DNA of 64,000 nt from Takashimella koratensis (taxonomy: Eukaryota; Basidiomycota; Tremellomycetes; Trichosporonales; Tetragoniomycetaceae), in NCBI GenBank assembly GCA_003116875.1, contig BCKT01000004.1, forward strand, positions 4,845-68,844, read 5' to 3'. Below, piece by piece: positions 12,293 to 23,162 of this stretch. Numbering within the stretch: position 1 is the first letter of the stretch; each line of letters opens with the position of its first letter. The notes under the pieces were generated by a model. The model had not been told where the DNA came from, searched no databases, and saw nothing but the letters and a program-made list of their open reading frames with translations. The translations under genes were made by a program, and so were the position numbers.

Positions 12293-13549
12293 ATGAGCAG
12301 TGAGTCGCCGTCCTACGCGTGAGCTTACTCAAGCAGCTATCATTGTCACCGGAGGAACTGGTCTTGTTGGCAAGGGGATCCAGTGGGTCATCGAGAATGA
12401 GCCTGCGGGATCTCGCTTTGGCAAACATGAGGGAGAGCAGTGGATTTTCCTCGGAAGCAAGGACGGAGACCTCAAGTGAGTCGTACTCTGTTCCATCATC
12501 TGACCTGCAGAGACTTTGAGAGCACCAAGCAGATCTATGAGAAGTACAAGCCCACCCATGTCATCCACCGTGAGTCCTCGCCATCTCTTATCGCTGAATT
12601 CAGTCGCGGCACTGGTCGGTGGCTTGTTCAGCAACATGAAGTACAAGTCTACTTTCTTGCGCGACAACTTGCTTATCAACGACAACGTTCTCGAACTTTC
12701 GCACCAGTTCAAGGTCAAGAAAGTTGTCTCTTGCTTGTCGACCTGCGTTTTCCCGGACAAGGTAAGCATGGTATTGTTCTGAGCTGACGGTCAGGTTGAA
12801 TACCCGTTGGTTGAGGAGTCGGTTCACCTCGGCCCCCCGCACGGGTCCAACTTTGGCTACGCCCACGGCAAGCGTCTCGTCGATGTGCAGAACCACGCCT
12901 ACAACGACCAGTACGGTGACAACTTTACCAGTGTCATCCCTACTAACATCTTTGGCCCCTATGACAACTATGTGATTATAGATAGTGACTAGAACTGACT
13001 CTCAGGACCTTGAGGACTCGCACGTTATCCCGGGCCTGGTGCACAAGTGCCTCCTCGCGAAGAGTGGGTGAGACAATTGTGAATCATCTGATTGTAGAAA
13101 ACAACACTCCTTTCATCGTGTCGGGCACGGGCAAGCCTCTCAGGCAGTTCATCTACTCGCGCGACCTCGCCAAGCTCATGATCTGGACTTTGCGCGAGTA
13201 CAACGAAATCGCCCCTGTCATCCTCAGCCCCGCCGAGAACGAGGAGGTCTCCATCAAGCAGGTCGCCGACTCCATCGTCAAGGCCGTTGGCTTCCAGGGC
13301 ACCTACGAGGTGAGTTGCTCCAGTGGCGACTGCTTACGTCAGTTTGACAGCACCAAGGCCGATGGGCAGTACCGCAAGCCAGCTTCCAACGCCAAGCTCC
13401 TCAAGCTCATGGGCGGGTTCGAGTTCACTCCGTTCGAGACGGCCTTGCAGGAGAGCGTCGACTGGTTTGTGGAGAACTACAAGTGAGTGTTTCATAGTCT
13501 TTCACACTGACGAATCAGCTCCGCTCGTACTGGCAAGCTCCCCGCTTGA
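12293..13549 (+). CDS. GFS: GDP-L-fucose synthase (GDP-4-keto-6-deoxymannose epimerase/reductase)
   Basis: It carries out the 3,5-epimerisation and NADPH-dependent reduction that finish GDP-L-fucose. Nine exons: 12293-12299, 12337-12475, 12511-12569, 12604-12761, 12795-12971, 13006-13063, 13098-13309, 13343-13482, 13519-13549 (326 residues, family-typical). The Rossmann loop is IIVTGGTGLVGKGIQW; then HVIHLAALVGGLFSN, VVSCLSTCVFPDKV (catalytic Ser/Cys), and NFGYAHGKRLVDVQNHAY carrying the YxxxK pair, with QFIYSRDLAKLMIWTLREY and the ESVDWFVENY ending. The first coding exon is only 7 bases. Together with the dehydratase at 9.2 kb the window encodes the complete de novo GDP-fucose route from GDP-mannose. 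Confidence 0.97.
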
Positions 13550-13902
13550 TTGTGAACTTGCTTTGGGTAGTTAATAGATGCATGATGTCTGCTCGTTCGG
13601 AGACCGCTTCTTTCTGATGATACGCTAAATGTATACTCAATGAACGGACAGTCACTAGTTCTGTCCCTTTGGGCTCGCCCTCGTATTCATGTGAAGGATA
13701 GACGGCTTATTCTCGCCTGGCTGCTCCTCCACAAGTGGTAGCCGAGAAAATGCGTGTGGCAACGTTGTGGTGAGAAGACGACTATAACAGCAGCTCGCTC
13801 CCTCAGTGCAAAACATGGTTCGCATTAGAAACAGCTCTATCTAGGTGAAGGAAATGCAAACCGCCAACCGCCAAAAAGTGGGAGGACTTTCAGCCACGAG
13901 AA
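13550..13902. other. convergent intergenic region
   Basis: These 353 bases lie between the ends of the synthase and the PC-esterase-like gene. No coding signal is seen; they presumably hold the two 3' untranslated regions. Confidence 0.5.
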
Positions 13903-15665
13903 TTACTTGATCAAGCTCATAGCCTGTTGGTGCTGCAAAAGCCACCTCTCCCAAATAATCTCCATGACCGCGTTATCCGCTCTACCGACCATTGGTCTAT
14001 GAGCAATGTTGGGAAGCGGCCCCTCGCGTACCCAGTGTCTGCAAAGTCAGAACCGTTACAGTTGGAACACTCACCTTCCGTCAGATGTAGTCTCCGGTCG
14101 CGAGTCTGAAATGGACCAAGCGTCCACGATATCAATGTTCATATCGGGATAGCGCTTGCGGAACGATTCAACCGATTTCTGGGCGAGTCGGAAATGTCGA
14201 CTGAGAAAGTAACGGCGCATACCGAAATAGCAGAAGACCCCTGGAGATACAGATGGTGTCGCCATCCACGTGATCGAAATATCTCGTCCAAACATGTCGA
14301 TGATCGCCTGCAAGGTATAATCGACCAACCACGAGTATGTTTCGTCATGGTCGCCAGCAAACCACATGCCAACGTTGGTGATCACATGGGTAACTGGCTC
14401 TGGCTCTTCGAGGATAGTCCTGACTTCTGGGAAAGACTTTTCAAGCCCACCGTCGAGGAAGCGCTGACTGAACCGAACTTGCGATCGAGGGTCGGATGGA
14501 TCGTCCAAGGAAACGGTGAAGTTCTTGCTCGAAAAGTGATACTCTGCGGTGCCATGAGAAAACTCGCAAGCTCCCGAAATATCGCCATTATGAAGTTGAG
14601 GGTAGAGATGGCCGCAAAAGCTCGTTCGAAGAATCGAGTCCCCGATGAAAGCGAGGTGCTTGATATCCTTGTTCTCTGCGAGCGAGTGCCGATAGTCGAG
14701 CGCCAGTCGTTTGCAGCCAAAGGGGACCCAGATGTAATCTGGCATCGCAGTGTGGGGGAGAAGGGACTCTGAGAGGGTGATCAACCAAGACGCTCGACCC
14801 TCAAAGGAGAAGAAGACTCACCGCTCTTCTCCAAGTGACTCCTGAACCAAGGCATCTGACGGTACGGTGGTCGGACATGTGCCAGACTAACCCAGCGGCC
14901 CCGTTCCGACCCCTCGTTGTAATCAGACAGCTCGCAAGTCTTGAGGGAATCTAGAGGCAAGTGTCGGACACTGCTTGGTTGCGTTACTTGCAAGATTGTT
15001 TGTCCACTGCCACGAACAAACTTTCGTGGGGTGTCGTCCGGCTGTTGGGGACAGCCACCGGGTCGCGCATAATCAAACCACGCCCAAACTTCGTATTTCC
15101 CTGCTTGTGGTACGATCGCCTGAATCGTAGTGACACCAGTGTCATGATTCTTGTTGTATAGTACTTCCTCTGGTGAGAGCGAGTAGGCGAGCGGACCGCG
15201 GAAATGAATTTGATATTGTTGAGTACAATCTTCTGTGCCCCAGATTTGGCTGTCGCAGGTGATTGTGATGTTGAAGGGCTCCATAGCACGGATGCGTTGG
15301 GGAAGTTTCATGGATAAAAGTCCTGACCATTAGTTTACGAGACAAGAGTTTGCTCACCATATTCAGCCTGTTCTTGGTTCAAAAGACTGGCGCCGGGGGT
15401 CCGAATCAAGAGCTCTGTGTCTAACAGGTCCGTGATTTGAGGAGGGACAGATGCGGAAGGTTTCAGGTATCGAGTACTGAACGTCAGACCAACGATATGA
15501 TTGGTCACTCACAAATCCGCGGGGGACGAGTGGAACAAGGATAAGGACAAGATGATCGAGCTGACAACCACAAAGAGCAGCCTGATTGGTCAGCGTCGGG
15601 CACAATGAGCGAGCTTACAAATTCCGGTACTTGGATATCGGTATGCCACTCTGAGCAGTGAGCAT
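13903..15665 (-). CDS. PC-esterase/NXPE-like glycan O-acyl enzyme, linked in frame to the TPT transporter
   Basis: The first membrane segment (KYRNLLLFVVVSSIILSLSL) is type II. A beta-rich region follows (MEPFNITITCDSQIWGTEDC, KYEVWAWFDYARPGGCP), comparable to the N-terminal domain of NXPE proteins. Then comes a GDSL/SGNH-like module with DIKHLAFIGDSILRTSFC (Ser of GDS), THVITNVGMWFAG, and a C-terminal DGRHW (Asp-x-x-His) before GRADNAVMEIIWERW; stop at 13903-13905. These are the marks of PC-esterases, which O-acetylate cell-surface polysaccharides in plants and fungi. The ATG at 15665-15663 directly follows the TAG (15668-15666) of the upstream transporter frame. If the 36-base intron 15686-15651 is spliced, both become one protein. 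Activity is inferred from motifs. Confidence 0.8.
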
Positions 15666-17189
15666 CTATTTGAACAATAAACCAACCTTTGACAAGCCAA
15701 GCTTGGCCTGATCAGCGATCCGAGCCAGGCCTCGAGAAACGGCGATCATCAAGGGGCTGTTCTGAAATCGGAAACCCATCAGACCGAGCAAAGCGATCGA
15801 GTATCCTGGAATCAGCAACTTGCCACATTGGAGCGACCCACCTCCAACTTGAGTAGACGTGACACTGGATCCCAAGAATGTGACTGAAAGAGTGATCAAG
15901 ACAATATCCTATCGAGTCAGTGCGGGTTAATCTTCCATTGCCTACCTTGAAAACACCGCACAGGGTGAGAACGAAGCTTCCAGCCGAACCGATCAGGAAT
16001 ACGGCCGCAACATTCAAGCCAAATGCCACGGCGCCGTTACAGAGTAAAGTGAAGAAACCGACACGAGGTATTTCGAGGAAAGGAGCCATGCCTTCGTTGA
16101 AGGGAATCATGATCGCGATGAGAACACAGCATAGCTAGAGTGAGCAAAGCAACGAAACCTGTACGTACTGGAGCATAGTGGTAGATGCTGACGAGCGGGT
16201 TCATCTTTCGCTCGTGCAAAAGCACCTGGACCATGACAAGTCGAACAGATTCGGCGACAACGGCCAAAACCTGGCAGACGAGACCAAATACGTTATATGC
16301 GAGCTCTCCAAACCCAGCGGTAACACATCCAATCGTGATCGCAATGAGAATGATAGCAGTGAACGTGTCAAGCGCTGAGAATAGATCAGCCTGGGCGTTC
16401 TATGGTACACTTACCAGCCATGCCCAGAGCACACGTGATCAAATGCGTTAACACCGGAATCGAGGCCTGCGGTTAGCTTCGGTTCATGACACGACATACC
16501 TTCAGCATCTGGACAAAGCTGACACTCAGATGGACATAGGCGGTGTTTGCCAGGACAAGTGAGATGGCAAACAGGATACCTAATGGAAGGATTGCCCTCG
16601 TCCAAGTACGCATCTTGTGGTGAGTGTCGATCATCCAAATCACTTACATCTATTGGATTCTCCTTGACATCGTCAAGAAGATGCGTCGTAAGCCGCAATA
16701 CGCGTGTCCCGACAGCCTGTTGCAATCTTCAGTAACCCATCGGTGGAAGAGCACTCACGGCAAAAAACATGTGATACGCGGTGAGGAATGTTGGCTGTCG
16801 TCTTTAGCTAGACCTCATGAAACAACGAAAGCACTTACGAAGGGAAATTGAAGCGTCGCGAATAAGTACTTGTTGAACAAGATGATACTCCCGCTTAGAC
16901 CGAGCTAAGAGAAGTTAGCGTGGGGGTCAAAGCAGAATCATAGAAGTGATACTCACCCATAAAGGAACTGATAAGGTTCGTTAGCGACCACTCGACAGTG
17001 ACTGAACTCACTGATGACCCATGGTGGAATCTTAATCTGGGACTGGGGCGGCTTTGCACGACCGACCTCAGCGATGCTTGTAGCGGACCCGACCTGACGT
17101 TGCACTTTGGTTTCGTCTGACCCAATCAGTTCAGTCTGTTGGAGCTCGGTCGATGAGGTCCTTCGATGTCCATTCTTCGAGTCGAGCAT
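15666..17189 (-). CDS. TPT-family (triose-phosphate translocator-like) nucleotide-sugar transporter, copy A
   Basis: This is a ten-helix EamA/TPT-type transporter. I start it at ATG 17189 (MLDSKNGHRRTSSTELQ), matching the short basic leader of copy B; a longer frame from 17378 exists. After a hydrophilic N-terminus the exons give SGSIILFNKYLF, FLTAYHMFFA, TRVLRLTTHLLDDVKENPID, MRTWTRAILPLGILFAISLV, NTAYVHLSVSFVQMLKASIP, RKMNPLVSIYHYAP, NGAVAFGLNVAAVFLIG, and GSSVTSTQVGGYSIALLGLM. An 11-base exon (16957-16967) is conserved in copy B. Substrate is unknown: sugar nucleotides, or sugar or triose phosphates, are carried by relatives. The frame runs either to TAG 15668-15666 or, spliced, into the PC-esterase. 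Divergent from the GT31-like gene. Confidence 0.85.
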
Positions 17190-17635
17190 TTCTGGATGAA
17201 GTACGGAAGTCGAGATGTCGTTGCGAGAATGAAGTGATAGCCTATGTATTGCAACCTGCTGTCGCGTCCAATCCCTTCGCGAAGTTAAACGCAGTTTTCG
17301 ATTCAGGGCTCGGGCCTCTGAATTTTCTTCGGTTTTCCGTTCCTTGCTCCCGTCCCCTCTCGGATCCTCAAAAACCACACTTCAGGGATAGCTCCCAACA
17401 GGGTTAACGGAGTTCTCGGCCTGTGGAGTCAGAAGGCCCATCGGAGGCACAGTGTGTTGATCCAAAAGCTTATTCGAGTGACAGGCCAAAACAACCTGAC
17501 TATTCCCCCGGATCCGACACGTTTAGAGGAGACTGAGGACGCGCACAAATTGGTGCAGTATTGTCTGCCCAGCGCACCCATATCCCACCTACCTTCTGTT
17601 GTCCGAGATCCATCGTTCGCACCTTTTCCAACAGC
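17190..17635. promoter_or_regulatory. divergent promoter: TPT copy A / GT31-like gene
   Basis: This 446-base interval lies between divergent starts. It includes TCTGAATTTTCTTCGG near 17,317-17,332 and ACTTCAGGGA near 17,381-17,390, similar to the A/T-core motif seen upstream of other genes of the cluster. If the longer transporter start at 17378 is used, the interval is shorter. Confidence 0.35.
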
Positions 17636-19144
17636 ATGCGGTTGTCACAACTACACACCGTATTCTTGCGGGTACGACGGGGACAACGTGTGATCATCAT
17701 CACCGCGTTGATCACTTTGATTGGCTCGGGTCTCTTTGGCGCTTTCCGGGCGTTGGAAACGTGGAATCGAATCCCCGACCTTTATCGATCCAACCTATTC
17801 CATGCGTACACTTCCGGCTGGGGCAAAGACTACGCACACAAGACATTTCCCGAGTACTTGAAGCCGACCTCACCTCCCAGTTACTTCACCGAGTTGTTAG
17901 AGGCCAAATGGATGGGCGATTTCTCTACGCCAGCTTTACGAAAACCGGACTCGTGTGCGACCAAGGACTCGACTCCAGCTTTATTAATGATCCATGTCTT
18001 CTCGGGTGCCATGGCTAAAGCTCGTCCTCGCCGTGATCTCATTCGAAAGTACTCCCCTTTGAACCAGGTTCCTGAGCGGCTTCGGCATCTTGTCGAACTT
18101 AAATTTGTCGTAGGCCATGCGATCGATGACCCCGAAGTCGAGCGCTCGATAGACGAGGAGGAGCGCGAGTTTGGTGATCTTATCCGCTTGGACGACCTTC
18201 TCAACGGTGAGAACATGGATGATGGTAAGACTATCCGCTGGGCTCGCTGGGTCGGTCGTCCAGGTGGTCGGGAAGCGCAATGGGTGTTGTAAGTTGTGCC
18301 TTTATTCCGCATGAGACCAGAGAGCTTACCTTGCCTGGCCAGTAAATGTGACGACGACGTGAGTTTTCTCATCCATCCTCGAGCCGTTTCGTGGGCTAAT
18401 CAGCATCTATAGACAATGATCGTGTTGCCAAACTTCTTGCCGTTCTTATTGAAGCAAGACCCCTCAAAGCCTCATAATATCGGCACAACCATGCAACGGA
18501 ACGACGGCATTCCCTATTACATGAACGGGTTTCTTTACGGGTTCTCCTGGGGTGTGGTAGGTTATGTCTAGACTTCAACCGTTGCCAAGGGTTTCAAATA
18601 CTGAAACAAACCACAGATCAAGACTCTGGCTTCAGCCAATCTTCCGAGCGAGATTATGGATAGGCACTATTGGGAGGACGCGGGGATGGGTCTGTTTATG
18701 GTGAGCGACTATTTCCGGGTCATGTTTCAGCAAGTCTATCCAGCAAGGCAGCGCGATCTGACGACTATCCTCCATGTCCAGTTCTCACTTCCATCAAAAC
18801 CAGGACAGCCCAAGGATCCGTTGGAGCAAGAGTGGAGGAACGACGCACCAATCTCTCCTGATCCCCGTACCGGACTGATCAGGATTGACACGGCTGAACG
18901 TATGACCGACTGGACCATGTGGTGGGGCGCCCCGTGGTACCGTGCCTATGCGTGGCATCGCATGAAGACCGAGCCCGTATGTTCCTTGAGCCCCTTCTCC
19001 CTCTTCTCTGTGACCAGAAGCTGATGTTCCTTGCAGGAGTTCCTTGAAGCTCACCGTCTAATGGAAAACGGGTTCGTCGATGCGGGTCGAAAATACGAGT
19101 GGAAACCGCCTTCTTCCTTCCGCAAGTACGAACTGCGTTGCTGA
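17636..19144 (+). CDS. GT31-like (beta-1,3-galactosyltransferase family) glycosyltransferase
   Basis: Five exons (17636-18288, 18343-18358, 18413-18556, 18617-18976, 19037-19144) give 426 residues. A type II anchor (RVIIITALITLIGSGLFGAF) follows a basic N-terminus. The catalytic domain fits family 31: LLMIHVFSG with RRDLIRKY, LKFVVGHA, DLIRLDDLLN, FKCDDDTMIVLPNFLPF holding the metal-binding DxD (residues 221-223), YYMNGFLYGFSWGV, and HYWEDAGMG, the acidic EDV/EDA motif. The DDD lies in a 16-base exon. The enzyme would add a beta-1,3-linked sugar in the Golgi; donor unknown. An upstream in-frame ATG at 17561 exists, but ATG 17636 puts the anchor at the usual distance. Confidence 0.82.
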
Positions 19145-19696
19145 GCTATGACTTTCGCTTTGATATCTATTGCACCGTTCCATGCCTAGGGGGTCCTTTA
19201 CGGACATTCAACATAGACACTTCATTCATGCTACTGTATCAGACCTAAGTCTTTCAGCTTTGCTCACCATCAGAATTATTCTGAAATGCTTTGCTCGACA
19301 AGTCTCTCTTGAGCACGAACAAGGGATGAGGTTGTCAGCCGACCTGGGTACGGCAAAGCTTTTTAAAATGAGGTGTTTGCGGCTTCAGCGCCAAACAGCT
19401 GGTTTTCAGTTGCAGGCGAGTGATGCGGCATCAACTGGGTCGCATTTGTGTTGCGATGATGATCATGATCTTTGTCCTTAGGCCGGGAGGCCGGTGACCG
19501 CGGGGAATTTTTAAGTAGGATTTGGCGGCATGGTTGTTAGGTGAAGCAAATTTATGTTTATTAGGAACTCGTTCTATTTACATGCATAGAATACGTCCAT
19601 ACTCTTTCAACCGCCAACTCATCTAAGCCGCGTTTCCCGTACCACTCTCGCTCTCCCTTTAGTCGACACACGATCCCTGTTCGACAAGCGGACGTC
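19145..19696. other. intergenic region before the second PC-esterase-like gene
   Basis: 552 bases; no coding signal recognised. The stretch at about 19,500-19,570 is AT-rich (GGGAATTTTTAAG at about 19,503), consistent with promoter sequence. Confidence 0.4.
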
Positions 19697-21373
19697 ATGT
19701 CTCGCTCGCTCTACCCCCCTCGACGCCTCCTCATTCCAGTGGCATTCTTTCTCACCATTGTTACCGTGCTCTGGAACTATGCGTCTTTGTCCGACCTTCC
19801 TGAACACGTTACATTGGCGTGGACCAAATCCACTTCGACCGCCACGTATTGTTCTCGACAAGATATAGACAATGGCGAGTGGGAAGTGACCGGAAGGATA
19901 AGCTCTTATGAGGACATTCCTCTAGTTTATGGCTACAAGGTGAGTCGGCCCCAAAGATAAGCCGCTGACCGTCAGAGCTGGAAGCACAATTATTGTGGAG
20001 CTATCGGTGCGGTTTGGAACGAGGGAAACGCGATGGGTCAGCCGATTGAGGTCGAAAGGCAACGCAAAATCGACGTCAGTGAGCCCGTATACGTTAAGGC
20101 TGGGCAGTGCGTGTATCGTGATGGAGATCTGGAGGAGAAAATCATCCATCTGCTTCGCATGCCATCAGGAGCATTGTAAGTGACGAACCAAAGTTTCATC
20201 CAGGCCCCTGACCCCTCTCTGTCTACAGCTTGATTGGAGGTACGTTTATCAAGTCGCCTCATGCACTAACGTCAGACTCGATTGTGCTCCAAATCTCTCG
20301 CGTCTTTGACAATATCTTTGTTGGCGAGGGCTCTCCTGTGACAGTTGAACAAGAGGGATCTTGGGATTGGTACCCTCTGGCTCGCTTCCATTCACTGGAT
20401 CCTAACCATCCAGATACGAACTCGATATTGAATCGAGCTGGCGTGTCAAAAGAGAGGCTCAACTATCCCCTCATCTCGTGGTATCGAACGTCGTACCTGC
20501 TCCCCACGCGCGAGCTTATTCTCTCGGCTTTTGATGGGATCGCCAACGCAGAGCTTCCAGGATTCAGCACGGACCAATTTGTCGATTGGTTCGATCGACT
20601 AAATACGTCTATTCCTGCTGCACGAGAAGCTGTCACCTGGAAAGATGGGTATCAAGAGGAGCCGACCAGTATTTTGATCCATGGAGGTCCTCACTTCGTT
20701 CCAGGAGAACTGGGCCATCATATCACCGAGGAGGAGATCATTCAAGGCTTCTACGGAACGGTGAGCGGACTCGGGAAAACATCTGCTTATGTGTCAGGTC
20801 GACAGAATGGAGACTCTGATGAGGTCCGTCCCATACCCATCATACCTATACTGGGAAACGACCACACCGGGTCATATTGATTGCGGGTTGCAGACGAATT
20901 GTAAGTGACAAGCTTGCGTCTTTTCTAACACCATGCAGTCGACAATCAAAGGACGTTGGGGTTGTCTCCTTTTGATCTGGAGAAGCCCTTATACAACTAG
21001 TGAGGAATCACTCTTGTACCCCAACTGATCCTGCTCAGCAACCTCTTCCCAATCTTCAACGACTACATCCGGCAAAAGTTTCCCGATGACAGCAATCGCC
21101 GCTCGACGTTCGTTCGTCACTTCTGGAACAGAATCAAACTCGCATTTGACTCGTCGTCGACGCCAACCAACCCCACATTTCGAGTCATGGATACATGGTC
21201 GCTCTCCGTGAAGCGGCCAGACGCACATCGCGGTCCTCCGGCCGACTGCTTGCATTTCTGCAGCACAGGAGTACCAGACGAGTGGGCTAAGGTAGGTTCA
21301 ACCCAATGCAGCTGCTGACGTTAAGGTCTGGTGGCATCTGATGTTCGAGGAGGCCGTCAATTCAAAGCATTAG
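19697..21373 (+). CDS. PMR5/PC-esterase-type glycan O-acyltransferase-like protein
   Basis: Eight exons (19697-19939, 19976-20175, 20229-20239, 20276-20760, 20798-20900, 20939-20999, 21039-21291, 21326-21373) give 467 residues. The N-terminal anchor is LLIPVAFFLTIVTVLWNYAS. The GDS motif (FLIGDSIVLQ) spans an 11-base exon and its neighbour, with HGGPHF in the middle and a C-terminal VMDTWSL then ADCLHFC (Asp-x-x-His), giving the Ser/Asp/His set of the PC-esterase/Cas1-PMR5 fold. Upstream, GEWEVTGRISS and HNYCGAIGAVW resemble the PMR5 N-terminal region. Plant relatives O-acetylate wall polysaccharides in the Golgi. It is the second such enzyme in the cluster, distant in sequence from the one at 13.9-15.7 kb. 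Confidence 0.8.
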
Positions 21374-23162
21374 ATCTATCTGCTTTGGAACAACTTATCG
21401 TTTAGTTTTCATGTTTCGCATGCGCCTAGAACTTCAACGGGAGACGTTGAGATGCATTGAGGTGTCGCGACCGCGTCGGTGCGAACACATCAATTTCAGT
21501 TTGAATACCGTGCAGGAGAAAAGGCGAACAAAAGGGTTAAACATCCTGCGGGTAAGAATGGCGGGGAGACTTTGAGGATTTTCTTGCTCGGCTCCAATCT
21601 CATTTTCAGGGTTTGTTTTGCAAGGAAACGCTTCACGTACTGTACTAATCAATCTGACAAGATGCACCCAACCACGTTTACTTTCTCCGAGGTCGTATTG
21701 ACAGAAATCTGGGAATTGTGCCGTTGTCGTTAGGCAAGGTTTGCACAATAAAGGTTTTTGATGAGCACAAGCTTGTTCGCCCTGAAGCGAGCCATCCAAA
21801 TTTAAGTTCCTAAAATTGGCCAGCAGGTCGAAAGTTGACACGCGACCCGGACCAAGTCCCCTAGCGGTGCCTGCCGGACGCGTCGACTGCGCGCCAGTCG
21901 AAGTCGAATTGATTGTGCTTTCGTTGATCACAATGATGGCGACGTCTCGGGATGATCAGCGGGCACGAGAAGCACGCACACAAAGGCTTAGGCACTTCCC
22001 CCGCTTCGCATTCGTCCTCTATCTTGGGCAACAATCTACGCGCTTGCTCATTCGGTTGGGCGGAGGCCGACTCTCTGTTGACCAATGGGCCACCAGTAGT
22101 CTCAGCGCAAACGAGGTGGAACTTGAGACTGACGGTTAAGGATACACCAGTAAAGCGAGCGAGCGTGCCGCCGAGGGGCTCAGAATATGCGTTGACCTCG
22201 GTCATGTAGCACGAGATGACTGCAACCCAGGGATCAGACTGTCATATCATACTTGTATTAGGACCCCCTGCTAATAAGACCAATGAGCTCTGAGGTCTAC
22301 CGAGACTACCTCGTCTGCGCACAGCTTGGCAGACACAAGTCGGCCGACAGCGTTCCGGGGCGCTCACTGGGCATGTTTAGACTATTTGCGGTAAGGATTG
22401 CGGATCATACTTTCAAAATCTTTCTCATAGGTGGTATATCAGCTTATGCGACAAGCTTCTCTTTGAAAGAGGACATGTTTCACGAGATCGTGAGGTTCAA
22501 ATACATTCGTCGAGTGTCTAGAGTGTGTCACTAAGGAAGCTTTGGCAAGTATGCAGCTAATTCCCGTCTAGGCCAAAACCAAACGCGTACAAGCTTGGCG
22601 AGGTTTGGCCTTCCGGAGCCTGATAGGATGGAGACTGTGAGAGCCGTTCAGGCCCATCAACAGACAACATCTCTTGACGTCTTGGCTTGAACACTACATA
22701 GAAACCGGCTGTCAGCATAGCGTTTACGGTACATACAGTACATCGCGATTACCTGAGCTTGAGATACTGGACGTCTGGAGTGATTGGAGGCGCCGGGCGG
22801 TCCACTCCAAGGTTTAATCACCGAGTGGGTGGAATTTCCCCAGCCATCAGACTGAAATTTTCGAGTTTCAGATATGCGGGAACGCCGTGCTCCCCGGTCC
22901 AACAGAGGCCGACCACGCACAGAATTTTCAGGGGTCCCCTTCGTCCGTCTTGCGATGTCCTGCACCAGTTTTCCATCTGCATGAAAATTGAGAGGTATCA
23001 TTCAGAGCTCCTTAAAAGGCAGTTTTTCCAGATTCGAGCAAAACTCCTAGCGACTTTTTTCGTCCCGCTGCTTTTGTACCAGACGCGTTGAACTACCAAG
23101 GGCCGTCTGACTGGGGTCATTGCCGTCCTGCCGTCCTCTTATATCTACCAACCAACTTAAGC
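21374..23162. other. 1.8 kb without a supportable gene
   Basis: Both strands have medium open frames (for example minus 21434-21931 and 21861-22205, plus 22283-22534), but none shows recognisable motifs or convincing splice connections. It may hold a decayed gene, regulatory DNA, or a fast-evolving gene. The last 350 bases carry repeated A/T-core elements (GGAATTTCCC at 22,831, a CTGAAA...TTTCAG palindrome at 22,852-22,871, GAATTTTCAGGGG at 22,922) and are likely the promoter of the next gene. Confidence 0.45.

Noticed and set aside
21434..22205. minus-strand frames as a possible membrane protein gene
   Set aside because: No hydrophobic pattern, no conserved motif and no convincing exon joining; left as unexplained sequence.
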